In this document: piece after piece, positions 28,608-36,474 of the stretch
Layout: the number at the start of each line of letters is the position of its first letter
How positions within the stretch are numbered: position 1 is the first letter of the stretch
NCBI RefSeq assembly: GCF_014203895.1
Contig: NZ_JACHJY010000003.1
Location: 124,001 to 188,000 of the forward strand
Origin: Streptomyces nymphaeiformis
GTDB taxonomy: Bacteria > Actinomycetota > Actinomycetes > Streptomycetales > Streptomycetaceae
Direction of reading: 5' to 3'
DNA length: 64,000 nt
Made by a program: the position numbers and the translations under genes
The notes under the pieces: generated by a model
The model's database searches: none
Seen by the model: only the letters and a program-made list of their open reading frames with translations
Told to the model about the DNA's origin: nothing

Positions 28608-29882
28608 ATGATCACGAGAAAACGGCTGGCGACCGGGGCCTGCGCACTGCTCGCCGCCCTGAGCGCCGTGCTCCTGCCGACGAGCGCGGCCGCCGACGAG
28701 CCGGCGGCGAAGGAATCCCCCAAGGTCGAGCTGGTCCTCGACGTCAGCGGCTCCATGCGGGCCAAGGACATCGACGGCAAGTCCCGTATGAGCGCCGCCA
28801 AGCAGGCCTTCAACGAGGTCCTGGACGCGGTGCCGGAGGAGGTCCGGCTCGGCATCCGCACGCTCGGCGCCGACTACCCGGGCAACGACCGCAAGCGCGG
28901 CTGCAAGGACACCCGCTCGCTGTACCCGGTCGGGCCGCTCGACCGGACCGAGGCCAAGACCGCCGTCGCCACCCTCGCCCCGACCGGCTGGACGCCGATC
29001 GGCCCGGCGCTGCTCGGCGCGGCCGACGACCTCGGCGAGGACGGGGCGACCAAGCGGATCGTGCTCATCACGGACGGCGAGGACACCTGCGCCCCGCTCG
29101 ACCCGTGCCAGGTGGCGCGCGAGATCGCGGCCAAGGGCATCCACCTCGTCATCGACACCCTGGGCCTGGTGCCGGACGCCAAGACCCGGCAGCAGCTCAC
29201 CTGCATCGCCGAGGCGACCGGAGGCACGTACACCTCGGTCCACCGCACCGAGGAACTCTCGAACCGCGTCAAGCAGTTGGTCGACCGCGCGGCCGACCCG
29301 GTCGTCACCCCCGTGGCCACCGAGGGCGCGCTGCAGTGCGACAAGGCGCCGCAGCTGAAGCCCGGCCTCTACACGGACCGCGAGTCCTTCGGCGAGCACC
29401 GCTGGTACCGGGTGGACCTGCTGCCCGGCCAGGAACTGCGCGCCTCCGTCAGCGTGTCGGCCGACCGGGCCGTCAACAACGACTACGGGGTGCTGCTGCG
29501 CGCCGTCACCCTCCACGGCCGGGAGATCGTCCGCGGCTCCGAGGCGGGCGACGGGCGCACGGACGTCATCTCCACCGGACTGCGCTACCCCAAGCCCGAG
29601 GCCGACGACGCTCCCGGCGACGCCAAGCCGGCGGCCGAGACGGTCTGCCTCCAGGTCAGCAACTCCTTCTCCGCTCCCCCGTCGGTCAAGACGACGCCGG
29701 GCATGCCGGTCGAGCTGACGGTGGACGTCGTCGACGGCCCGTCGGGCGCGTCGGACGTCGCCTCGTTCGGTCTCGGCCGCGGCTGGTGGCTGCTCGGGGT
29801 GCTGGTGCTCGCCGGCTTCCTGGCCGGTCTGCTCTGGGGCTGGCTGTCCCGCTGGCGCGTCGCTGTCTGGAGGACCAACTGA
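28608..29882 (+). CDS. Secreted, membrane-anchored vWA domain protein
   Basis: The 424-residue protein has a signal peptide (ending near AAADEP, residue 31), a von Willebrand A domain with MIDAS residues LDVSGSM, PTGWTPIG and ITDGEDT (about 43-175), a beta-rich middle region with QELRASVSVSADR, and a C-terminal membrane helix followed by RWRV. Six Cys residues outside the signal suggest disulphides. It should face the outside and bind metal-dependent ligands. ATG at 28608 is chosen over 28578 from the signal peptide. Its stop overlaps the next gene's ATG (TGATG). Confidence 0.87.
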   Translation: MITRKRLATGACALLAALSAVLLPTSAAADEPAAKESPKVELVLDVSGSMRAKDIDGKSRMSAAKQAFNEVLDAVPEEVRLGIRTLGADYPGNDRKRGCKDTRSLYPVGPLDRTEAKTAVATLAPTGWTPIGPALLGAADDLGEDGATKRIVLITDGEDTCAPLDPCQVAREIAAKGIHLVIDTLGLVPDAKTRQQLTCIAEATGGTYTSVHRTEELSNRVKQLVDRAADPVVTPVATEGALQCDKAPQLKPGLYTDRESFGEHRWYRVDLLPGQELRASVSVSADRAVNNDYGVLLRAVTLHGREIVRGSEAGDGRTDVISTGLRYPKPEADDAPGDAKPAAETVCLQVSNSFSAPPSVKTTPGMPVELTVDVVDGPSGASDVASFGLGRGWWLLGVLVLAGFLAGLLWGWLSRWRVAVWRTN

Positions 29883-30709
29883 TGCGTACCGTACGCATGC
29901 TCGCCACGGCCGCCCTCGCGGGCGCGGCCCTGCTCGGTCTCGCGGCCCCGGCGGCCCTGGCCGACTCGCCCAGCGCCTCGGCGTCCCCCTCCGGCGAGGC
30001 CGGCCCCACGGAGGCGGGCACCACCTTCCGTACCGCCGCCCGGTTCCTGCCGGGACAGCAGGCCACGGCCCAGGCCGCCACGGGTGACTACCTGTACTGG
30101 GTGTTCCCGGCGGACACCGGGGAGCGGCCGACCGTGAAGGCCACGGTCACGCTGCCCGACGCGGCGCTGCGGCACGGGCCCGCCACCTGGCGGATCGACG
30201 TGTACGACGGGCTGCGGCGGCGTCAGCCGTGCATGTACGGGATGCAGTCCCGTGCGGTGGCGAAGGACGCCGCGACCGTGGAGCTGGCCTGCGTGCTGCG
30301 CCCGGTCCGGGCCTCGGCCGACGCCTGGGCGAACGACCCGCTGCCCGGCAGCTACTACGTCCGGCTGACCCGCACCGGCGGCCCGGACGAGGACCTCGGC
30401 CAGCCGTTCACCGCGCGGATCGGGGCCGACCTCCTCGACGAGGGCGGCGCCTACGCCACCGACGGCTCGCTCGCCGCGCCGCTCGTCCCGGGGGCGACCA
30501 CCGCCGACCAGGCGAAGGCCGACGAGGACGCCGGCCGGAAGACCGCCGTCGAGGCGGCGGCCCCGGAGGACGGCTGGTCCTCCGGCTGGTGGTCCGACCG
30601 CTGGATCTGGACCCTCGCGGGCGGCGTTCTGGCCGCGCTCTCGGGCATAGGCGGCTACGTCCTGACGCGCGGCTCGGGCCGCCCGTCCCGGGTGCCGCCG
30701 GGCGTCTGA
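29882..30709 (+). CDS. Secreted, membrane-anchored partner of the vWA protein
   Basis: The 275-residue protein has a signal peptide (to ALADS, about residue 28), a Ser/Pro/Gly linker, a beta-rich domain with YLYWVFPADTGERPTVKATV that recalls the middle region of the vWA partner, and a C-terminal membrane helix (WIWTLAGGVLAALSGIGGYV). The two conserved-looking Cys residues (about 119 and 139) could pair. The one-base overlap with the vWA gene implies equal expression and a possible complex. Function unknown. Confidence 0.8.
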   Translation: MRTVRMLATAALAGAALLGLAAPAALADSPSASASPSGEAGPTEAGTTFRTAARFLPGQQATAQAATGDYLYWVFPADTGERPTVKATVTLPDAALRHGPATWRIDVYDGLRRRQPCMYGMQSRAVAKDAATVELACVLRPVRASADAWANDPLPGSYYVRLTRTGGPDEDLGQPFTARIGADLLDEGGAYATDGSLAAPLVPGATTADQAKADEDAGRKTAVEAAAPEDGWSSGWWSDRWIWTLAGGVLAALSGIGGYVLTRGSGRPSRVPPGV

Positions 30710-30714
30710 CCCTG

Positions 30715-30772
30715 CCCTGGATGTACGAAGGCCCCCCACCGCGCGCGGTGGGGGGCCTTCGTACATCCAGGG
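30715..30772. terminator. Perfect 58-base palindrome, bidirectional terminator
   Basis: All 58 bases form a perfect inverted repeat with 29-base arms and no loop beyond the minimum, starting CCCTGGATGTACG. It begins five bases after the vWA-partner stop and faces the convergent MFS gene. The stem is far longer than any other terminator in the window. Confidence 0.85.
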
Positions 30773-30853
30773 CTTCCGTCATCCGGGGCCTTCGCGCCTG
30801 GGGTTGTCGTGTCCGGGCCCTTCGTATCCGGGGTCTTCCTCATCCGCGGGCCG
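30756..30853. repeat. Degenerate tandem CTTCG/ATCCGGGG units
   Basis: After the palindrome come several imperfect copies of a 15-17-base unit of the form CTTCGTA-TCCGGGG, running into the end of the MFS gene. They look like decayed copies of the palindrome's right arm. Confidence 0.5.
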
Positions 30854-32066
30854 GGAAGCCGTGGGCGCGGGCGCCGGTCACGACGACGACCACCGGGACG
30901 AGCAGCAGGAGGACGCTCCAGGGAAGGGCTCCGGCGCCGAGCCCGTCGAGGAGGAGGCCGCCCGCGACACCGCCCGCCGCCATGGCCGCGTTCCAGAGGC
31001 TCACCAGCATCGTCTGCGCGGTGTCGGCGTCGTCCCCGCCCGCCTCGGCGACGGCCGTCTGCAGCAGGGTGGGCGCGCCGCCCCAGCCCAGGCCCCAGAG
31101 CGCGGCGGCCACGAGGACCAGCGCGGCGCTCGCCGCCGGGACGGCGAAGACGGCCGCGGCGACGGCGAAGAGGATCGCCCCGGCGAGGGTCAGGGCCCGG
31201 AGCCTGCGGTCGATGTGACGGCCCGTGAACCAGATCCCGACGAGCGAGGCCCCGCCGAAGACCAGCAGGACGAGGCCGGTGGACCCGGCGAGGCCGAGGT
31301 GGTCGAGGTAGGCGGCGACGTAGGTGTAGAGGACGGTGTGGGCCAGGACGAGGGTGAAGGTGACGGCGAGGACGGGGAGGACGCCGGGGGTCTTCACGGT
31401 GCGGGCGACCGGGGCGCGCCCGCCGCGCGGTTCGCCCGGCAGGTCGGGGACGGCGAGGGCGATCCAGCCGAGGAGGACGACGGCGATCACGGTCATGGCG
31501 GTGAAGGCGGCGCGCCAGCCGACGGCGTCGCCGAGGAAGGTGCCTGCGGGGACGCCGAGGGAGAGCGCGAGCGGGATGCCGGTCATCGCGACGGCGACCG
31601 CGCGGCCCTGGAGGTGCGCCGGGGCGATGCGGCGGGCGTAGCCGGCGAGCAGGGCCCAGGCGACGCCGGCGGCGACCCCGGCGAGGAAGCGGGCGCCCAT
31701 GGTGAGGGCGTACGAGGAGGAGACGGCCGTGACCGTGTTGGCGGCGGCGAAGCCGGCCATCGAGGTGAGCAGGAGGCGCTTGCGGCGCCAGCCGGCGGTG
31801 CGGGCGGCCAGCGGGACGGCCGTGAGGGCCGTCCCGAGGGCGTAGCCGGTGACCGACTGGCCCATGGCGGCCTCGCCGACGCCGAGGTCGGCGCTCATGC
31901 CGGGCAGGACACCGGCCGGGAGGGTCTCGGTGAGGCTGGTGACGAAGACGGCGGTGGCGAGGGCGAGAAGGGCCGGAAGGGGCAGCCGGCCGGAGGCGGG
32001 ACGGGGGTCGGGGGAAGCGGGCGCGGGGGTGGCGGGGCCGGCCGCCACTGTCGTGTCGTGGGTCAT
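30840..32066 (-). CDS. MFS transporter (drug/sugar efflux type)
   Basis: The 408-residue protein has 12 predicted membrane helices and the DHA1-like motif A equivalent PLAARTAGWRRKRLLL between helices 2 and 3. PAGVLPGMSADLGVG near the N terminus resembles arabinose-efflux and chloramphenicol-resistance permeases. The first 28 residues are Pro/Ala-rich. The divergent MerR gene and the operator between them suggest inducible efflux of a small toxic compound. Substrate unknown. Confidence 0.88.
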   Translation of the reverse strand: MTHDTTVAAGPATPAPASPDPRPASGRLPLPALLALATAVFVTSLTETLPAGVLPGMSADLGVGEAAMGQSVTGYALGTALTAVPLAARTAGWRRKRLLLTSMAGFAAANTVTAVSSSYALTMGARFLAGVAAGVAWALLAGYARRIAPAHLQGRAVAVAMTGIPLALSLGVPAGTFLGDAVGWRAAFTAMTVIAVVLLGWIALAVPDLPGEPRGGRAPVARTVKTPGVLPVLAVTFTLVLAHTVLYTYVAAYLDHLGLAGSTGLVLLVFGGASLVGIWFTGRHIDRRLRALTLAGAILFAVAAAVFAVPAASAALVLVAAALWGLGWGGAPTLLQTAVAEAGGDDADTAQTMLVSLWNAAMAAGGVAGGLLLDGLGAGALPWSVLLLLVPVVVVVTGARAHGFPARG

Positions 32067-32080
32067 GTCCGTATGCTCGA

Positions 32081-32102
32081 ACCCTCACATTGATGTGAAG
32101 GT
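32081..32102. promoter_or_regulatory. MerR-type operator between merR and MFS genes
   Basis: Arms ACCCTCACAT (32081-32090) and ATGTGAAGGT (32093-32102) pair with one mismatch around TG. On the minus strand a -35-like TTGACC overlaps the dyad edge, so the dyad lies in the -35/-10 spacer of the MFS promoter, as MerR activators require. Confidence 0.65.
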
Positions 32103-32129
32103 CAAGCGATTCCCTGGAGGGGGCCTCCC

Positions 32130-32504
32130 ATGCGGATCGGCGAGCTGTCCGAGCGCACCGGAACACCGCGCAGACTCCTGCGCTACTACGAGGAGCAGGG
32201 GCTCATCGTCGCGGACCGGCTGCCGAACGGCTACCGCGTCTACGACGGGTCGAACGTCGACCGGGTGATGCAGATCCGGGGCCTGCTCGACGCCGGTCTG
32301 CCCACCCGGATCATCAAGCAGATCCTCCCGTGCCTGAACAAGCCGAGGGTCATCCACTTCCCCGACGCGACCCCGGAGATGCTGGCGACCCTGGAGAACG
32401 AGCGGGACCGGATGACCGACCGGATCCGCTGCCTCACCCGGAACCGGGACGCGGTGGCGGAGTATCTCGACGTGGTGCGGGAGAAGTTGACGGCCGGGGC
32501 GTAG
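32130..32504 (+). CDS. MerR family transcriptional regulator
   Basis: The 124-residue protein has an N-terminal winged helix-turn-helix (MRIGELSERTGTPRRLLRYY) and a short coiled-coil dimerisation helix ([17 protein letters not shown]). A Cys near residue 67 and another near 93 are too few to prove metal sensing. It most likely controls the divergent MFS exporter. GGAGGG precedes the ATG. Its last 71 bases overlap the convergent ABC ATPase gene. Confidence 0.9.
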   Translation: MRIGELSERTGTPRRLLRYYEEQGLIVADRLPNGYRVYDGSNVDRVMQIRGLLDAGLPTRIIKQILPCLNKPRVIHFPDATPEMLATLENERDRMTDRIRCLTRNRDAVAEYLDVVREKLTAGA

Positions 32505-33342
32505 CCCGTACGGGGCGGGCGGTGCGTACGGCGTAGCGGCCGCCGTGCCGCTCCACGGCGAGGGGCAGGCCGAAGCAGGCGCCGAGCAGCTCCCCCGTGA
32601 GCACCTCGCCGACGGGTCCGCGGGCGAGGGCCCGCCCCTCGCGCAGGAGCAGGACGTGGGTGGTGCCGGAGGGCAGCTCCTCCAGGTGATGGGTCACCAG
32701 GACCGTGGCGAGGTCCGGGTGTTCGGCACCGAGCAGGTCGAGGGCGTCGAGGAGCTGTTCGCGGCCGGGCAGGTCGAGTCCGGTGGCGGGCTCGTCGAGC
32801 AGGAGGAGCCGGGGCGCGGGCATGAGGGCGCGGGCGATCAGGGCCCGGCCGCGCTCGCCCTGCGAGAGGGTGGGCCAGCGGGCGGTGTGCCGCCCGGCGA
32901 GCCCGAGGGTGGCGATCAGCCGGTCCGCGCGCGCCTCCTGCTCGGGGGTGGGGGTCCAGCGGGGCGGCCGTTCGACGGAGCCGACGGCCCCGGTGAGGAC
33001 GACGTCGCGGACGGCGAGCGCGGAGCGCAGCGGGTGACGCGGCGTCACGTGACCGATGGCTGTGCGCAGTTCACGGAGGTCGACCCGGCCGAGTCGGCGG
33101 CCGAGGACTTCGACCCGGCCGCGGGTCGGATGGGCCTGCGCGCCGAGCAGGCCGAGGAGGGTGGTCTTCCCGGCGCCGTTGGCCCCGAGGAGCGCCCAGT
33201 GTTCCCCGGGCCGGACCGTGAGCGCGATGTCGCTCAGGAGGGGGTTCCCCTCGCGGACGACGGAGACGGCTTCGGCACGGAGGACGGGCGTCGGGGGCGG
33301 GGCCGGATACAGGGGCGGGCCCGGCTGCAGGGGCTGCCTCAC
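32434..33342 (-). CDS. ABC transporter ATP-binding protein
   Basis: The 302-residue protein is a single ABC domain: Walker [10 protein letters not shown] (about 46-54), signature [15 protein letters not shown], Walker [16 protein letters not shown] and H-loop VTHHLEELP. It resembles YlmA/ModF-like soluble ATPases; no permease gene is adjacent, so its partner is unknown. GTG at 33342 overlaps the leuA stop as GTGA, so the two are translationally coupled. The last 23 codons lie opposite merR and are Pro/Arg-rich. Confidence 0.82.
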   Translation of the reverse strand: MRQPLQPGPPLYPAPPPTPVLRAEAVSVVREGNPLLSDIALTVRPGEHWALLGANGAGKTTLLGLLGAQAHPTRGRVEVLGRRLGRVDLRELRTAIGHVTPRHPLRSALAVRDVVLTGAVGSVERPPRWTPTPEQEARADRLIATLGLAGRHTARWPTLSQGERGRALIARALMPAPRLLLLDEPATGLDLPGREQLLDALDLLGAEHPDLATVLVTHHLEELPSGTTHVLLLREGRALARGPVGEVLTGELLGACFGLPLAVERHGGRYAVRTARPVRATPRPSTSPAPRRDTPPPRPGSG

Positions 33343-35078
33343 GCCGCGTACGCCCGGTTCACGGCGGACAGGACGGCCTGCACCGAGGCGGTGAGGACGG
33401 AGGTGTCCAGGCCCGCGCCCCAGGCCGTGCGCTCCCCCACCCGGCATTCGGCGTAGGCGGCGGCCTCGCCCGTGCTGCCGCCGGTGACGGCGTGCTCGGC
33501 GAAGTCGAGTACGTCGACGGTGCCGGGGACTCCGGCCCGGGTGAGGGCGTCGGCCAGGGCGGAGAGCGGTCCGTTGCCCTTGCCCTCCACCGGCGCGGTG
33601 CGGTCGCCGACGCGCAGGACGCAGCTGAAGCGGTGGCCGCCCGCCGCGTCGCCGTCGGTGCTCCAGGACTCCAGGGCGACTCGGCCGGCGCCCCGGCCGG
33701 GCTCCAGGTAGGCGGTCCGGAAGAGCGCGTGGAGGTCGTCGGGGGTGGCCTCGCGGCCGCTGTCGTCGGTCACTGCCTGCACGGCCCGGGAGACGTCCGG
33801 GCGCATCCGCTCCGGCAGGTCGAGGCCGTGGTGGGTGCGGAGCAGGTGGGCGACTCCGCCCTTGCCCGACTGGGAGTTGACGCGGATGACGGCCTCGTAG
33901 CCGCGGCCGAGGTCGGCGGGGTCGAGGGGCAGGTAGGGCACGTTCCAGGGGGCGAGCTCCGGCGGGATCCCGGCCTCGGCGGCGTCCTCGGCGTGCCGGG
34001 CGAGGCCCTTGCTGATGGCGTCCTGGTGGGTGCCGGAGAAGGCGGTGTGAACGAGGTCGCCCGCGTAGGGGTGGCGGGGGTGGACGGGGATCCGGTTGCA
34101 GTGCTCGACGACCTCGCGGACGGCGTCGATGTCGGAGAGGTCGAGCATGGGGTCGACGCCCTGGGCGTAGAGGTTGAGGGCGAGGGTCACGAGGTCGACG
34201 TTGCCGGTCCGTTCGCCGTTGCCGAAGAGGCAGCCCTCGACGCGCTGGGCGCCGGCGAGGACGGCGAGTTCGGCGCAGGCCACTCCGGTGCCGCGGTCGT
34301 TGTGGGGGTGGACGGAGAGGATCACGGAGTCGCGGCGGGCGAGGTGGCGGTGCACGTACTCGATCTGGTCGGCGTACACGTTGGGGGTGGAGATCTCGAC
34401 GGTGGCGGGCAGGTTGTGGGTGACCGGCCGGTCGGGGCTCGCGTCCCACAGTTCGGTGAGGCCGTCGCAGAGCTCCAGGACGTAGTCCGGCTCGGTGAGG
34501 TTGAAGGTCTCCGGGGAGAACTGGAAGCGGATGTCGGCGCCGGGGCGGGCCTCGGCGAGCCGTGCCATGAGCGTGGCGGCCTCGCGGACGGTGCGCCGGA
34601 CCTCGGCGCGGTCGCGGCCGAGGACGGTGTCGCGCCAGACCGGCGAGGTCGCGATGTAGAGGTGGACGACGGCGCGGGGCAGCCCGTCGAGGGAGGCGAA
34701 GGTGCGCTCGATGAGTTCGGGGCGGGCCGGGGTGAAGACGACCGGGGTGACGTCCTCGGGGACGGCGCCGGAGGCGGTGAGTCCGGCGAGGTGGCGGACG
34801 AAGTCGAAGTCGGCGCGGCTGGCGGAGGGGTAGCCGACCTCGATCTCCTTGAAGCCGGTGCGGACGAGGAGCTCGAAGAAGCGGTGCTTGCGGTCGGTGT
34901 CCATGGGCTCGACGAGCGCCTGGTTGCCGTCGCGGAGGTCGACGGGGACCCAGAGCGGGGCGCGCTCCAGGCGTGCGGAAGGCCAGCGGCGGTCGAGCTC
35001 GGGGACGTGGACGCGGTCCTGGAACGGTCGGTAGCGGTGGTACGGCATGGGGCCGGGGCGCTGGGGATTGCGGATCAT
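33339..35078 (-). CDS. leuA: 2-isopropylmalate synthase
   Basis: The 579-residue protein catalyses the first committed step of leucine synthesis, joining acetyl-CoA and 2-ketoisovalerate. The N-terminal TIM barrel has [13 protein letters not shown] and [11 protein letters not shown] (signature with metal-binding His and Asp), and [12 protein letters not shown] follows. The C-terminal regulatory LeuA dimer domain (about 430-579) should bind leucine for feedback control. Length is that of the actinobacterial form. ATG at 35078 is preferred over the upstream GTG-like starts; a later ATG at MPYHRY is possible. Confidence 0.93.
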   Translation of the reverse strand: MIRNPQRPGPMPYHRYRPFQDRVHVPELDRRWPSARLERAPLWVPVDLRDGNQALVEPMDTDRKHRFFELLVRTGFKEIEVGYPSASRADFDFVRHLAGLTASGAVPEDVTPVVFTPARPELIERTFASLDGLPRAVVHLYIATSPVWRDTVLGRDRAEVRRTVREAATLMARLAEARPGADIRFQFSPETFNLTEPDYVLELCDGLTELWDASPDRPVTHNLPATVEISTPNVYADQIEYVHRHLARRDSVILSVHPHNDRGTGVACAELAVLAGAQRVEGCLFGNGERTGNVDLVTLALNLYAQGVDPMLDLSDIDAVREVVEHCNRIPVHPRHPYAGDLVHTAFSGTHQDAISKGLARHAEDAAEAGIPPELAPWNVPYLPLDPADLGRGYEAVIRVNSQSGKGGVAHLLRTHHGLDLPERMRPDVSRAVQAVTDDSGREATPDDLHALFRTAYLEPGRGAGRVALESWSTDGDAAGGHRFSCVLRVGDRTAPVEGKGNGPLSALADALTRAGVPGTVDVLDFAEHAVTGGSTGEAAAYAECRVGERTAWGAGLDTSVLTASVQAVLSAVNRAYAA

Positions 35079-35103
35079 GGCGGGTACCGTAACCACTCCT
35101 CAG

Positions 35104-35225
35104 CTCCTCAGACAAGTACTCCTCAGACAAGTTCGAGTAGATTGTGGAGATCAGTGGATTGCGGAGATCAGTGGATTGCAGGGATCGTCCGGACCAGCCG
35201 TCCGGAGGATTCCGTCCGGAGAATT
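35104..35225. repeat. Three tandem-duplicated motifs upstream of leuA and the GntR gene
   Basis: Three separate two-copy tandem repeats occur in 122 bases: a 15-base unit CTCCTCAGACAAGT(A/T) at 35104-35133, a 17-base unit GGAGATCAGTGGATTGC at 35146-35179, and a 14-base unit CCGTCCGGAG(G/A)ATT at 35198-35225. They fill the divergent intergenic region and could be operators. Confidence 0.75.
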
Positions 35226-35259
35226 CCGCCCAGAGACCCAAGAGAATCAGGTGACCCCC

Positions 35260-35952
35260 ATGCCGCTCGGCGCCCTGCGTCCCAGCCCCCTGGTCGAACA
35301 GGCCGCCGAGCGGCTGCGCGAGCAGATCGTCCGGGGCCACTGGCCGGTCGGCACGAAGCTCCCCGGCGAGACGACGCTCGCCAAGGAGCTGGGCGTGGGC
35401 CGCTCCACGGTCCGCGAGGCGCTGCGGGCCCTCGCGGGCGCGGGGCTCGTCCAGCCCCGGCAGGGCGCGGGCGTCTTCGTGATCGCGACCCGGCCGACGG
35501 AGGACTGGCCGGCCCGCCTGCGCCGGGCGGCGGTGACGGACGTGTACGAGGTGCGGATGCTGGTCGAGGTCGAGGCGGCGCGGCTCGCGGCTCGGCGCCG
35601 CACCGAGGAGGACGTGACGGCGATGCGGGAAGCCCTCGACGGGCGGCGGGCGGCGGCCGCGCTCGACGACGCGGGTTTCGTCGACGCCGACATCGCCCTG
35701 CACGCGGCGATCGTGGCGGCGGCGCGCAACCCCGTCCTGACCGACCTGTTCGGGGAGTTCGCGCCGGTGCTCCGCGAGGGCCTGATCGACCTGCTCGACC
35801 TGCTCGGGCTGCGGGGCACCGACCTGCGGCACGGCGAGGACGCCCATGCCGAGGTCGTACGGGCGGTGGAGGCGGGCGACCCGGAGGAGGCCGCCCGGCT
35901 GACCCGGCAGGAGCTGGAGTCGACGCTGGCCCTCCTCCAGTCGGCCCCCTGA
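35260..35952 (+). CDS. GntR/FadR-family transcriptional regulator
   Basis: The 230-residue protein has a GntR winged helix-turn-helix (GETTLAKELGVGRSTVREALR, given here in part as AKELGVGRSTVREAL, about residues 40-54) and an all-helical FCD effector domain with DADIALHAAIVAAARNP near residue 145, typical of the FadR subgroup. The His residues of that domain may bind a metal and a carboxylate. It is divergent from leuA across the repeat region, which suggests autoregulation or leuA control. ATG at 35260 is used; GTG at 35251 is possible. Confidence 0.9.
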   Translation: MPLGALRPSPLVEQAAERLREQIVRGHWPVGTKLPGETTLAKELGVGRSTVREALRALAGAGLVQPRQGAGVFVIATRPTEDWPARLRRAAVTDVYEVRMLVEVEAARLAARRRTEEDVTAMREALDGRRAAAALDDAGFVDADIALHAAIVAAARNPVLTDLFGEFAPVLREGLIDLLDLLGLRGTDLRHGEDAHAEVVRAVEAGDPEEAARLTRQELESTLALLQSAP

Positions 35953-35980
35953 GCACGACGGCGGCGCCGCTCCCCCGTCG

Positions 35981-36460
35981 TCATTCCATCCGGCGGGCGC
36001 CCTCCAGGACGGCCTGCCGGATGCGGTGGTAGGTGCCGCACCGGCAGATGTTGCGGATGGTGTCGAGGTCGGCCTCGGTGACCTCGCGGCCGGCCTCGCG
36101 CGCCTTGCGGACGGTGGCGACCGCCGCCATGATCTGGCCCGGCTGGCAGAAGCCGCACTGGGCGACGTCGAGGTCGAGCCAGGCCTCCTGCATCGGGTGG
36201 AGTTCGGCGCCGACGGTGTCCGGGAGGCCCTCGATGGTGGTGATCTCGTCAGTCGGGGCGACGTCGTCGACGCGCACGGCGCAGGGGGTGAACGCCTTGC
36301 CGTTGAGGTGGCTCGTACAGGCCCGGCAGACGCCGACCCCGCAGCCGTACTTGGGGCCGGTGACGCCGAGGACGTCCCGGAGGACCCAGAGGAGCCGGAC
36401 GTCGCCCTCGACGTCGGCGGTGACGGCCTTGCCGTTCAGGATGAAGGTGTGCTGCGGCAC
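35981..36460 (-). CDS. 2Fe-2S subunit of a molybdenum hydroxylase
   Basis: The 159-residue protein has the two [2Fe-2S] domains of xanthine dehydrogenase-family small subunits. The plant-ferredoxin-type cluster uses YGCGVGVCRAC near residues 40-50 plus a later Cys, and the second uses CGFCQPGQ and CRCGTYHRI. It passes electrons from the molybdenum centre of the partner encoded just upstream. GTG start, with GGAG five bases before. No FAD subunit gene is next to it, so the enzyme is of the isoquinoline-oxidoreductase-like two-subunit type. Confidence 0.9.
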   Translation of the reverse strand: MPQHTFILNGKAVTADVEGDVRLLWVLRDVLGVTGPKYGCGVGVCRACTSHLNGKAFTPCAVRVDDVAPTDEITTIEGLPDTVGAELHPMQEAWLDLDVAQCGFCQPGQIMAAVATVRKAREAGREVTEADLDTIRNICRCGTYHRIRQAVLEGARRME

Positions 36461-36474
36461 GGGGGCTCCAGGTC

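Noticed and set aside
30715..30853. Palindrome with repeated units considered as a small CRISPR array.
   Set aside because: Units are degenerate, differ in length and have no unique spacers; no cas gene is present.
33492..36032. An 846-codon plus-strand frame spanning opposite leuA into the GntR gene.
   Set aside because: leuA and gntR account for this DNA in other frames; the reading has no domain.
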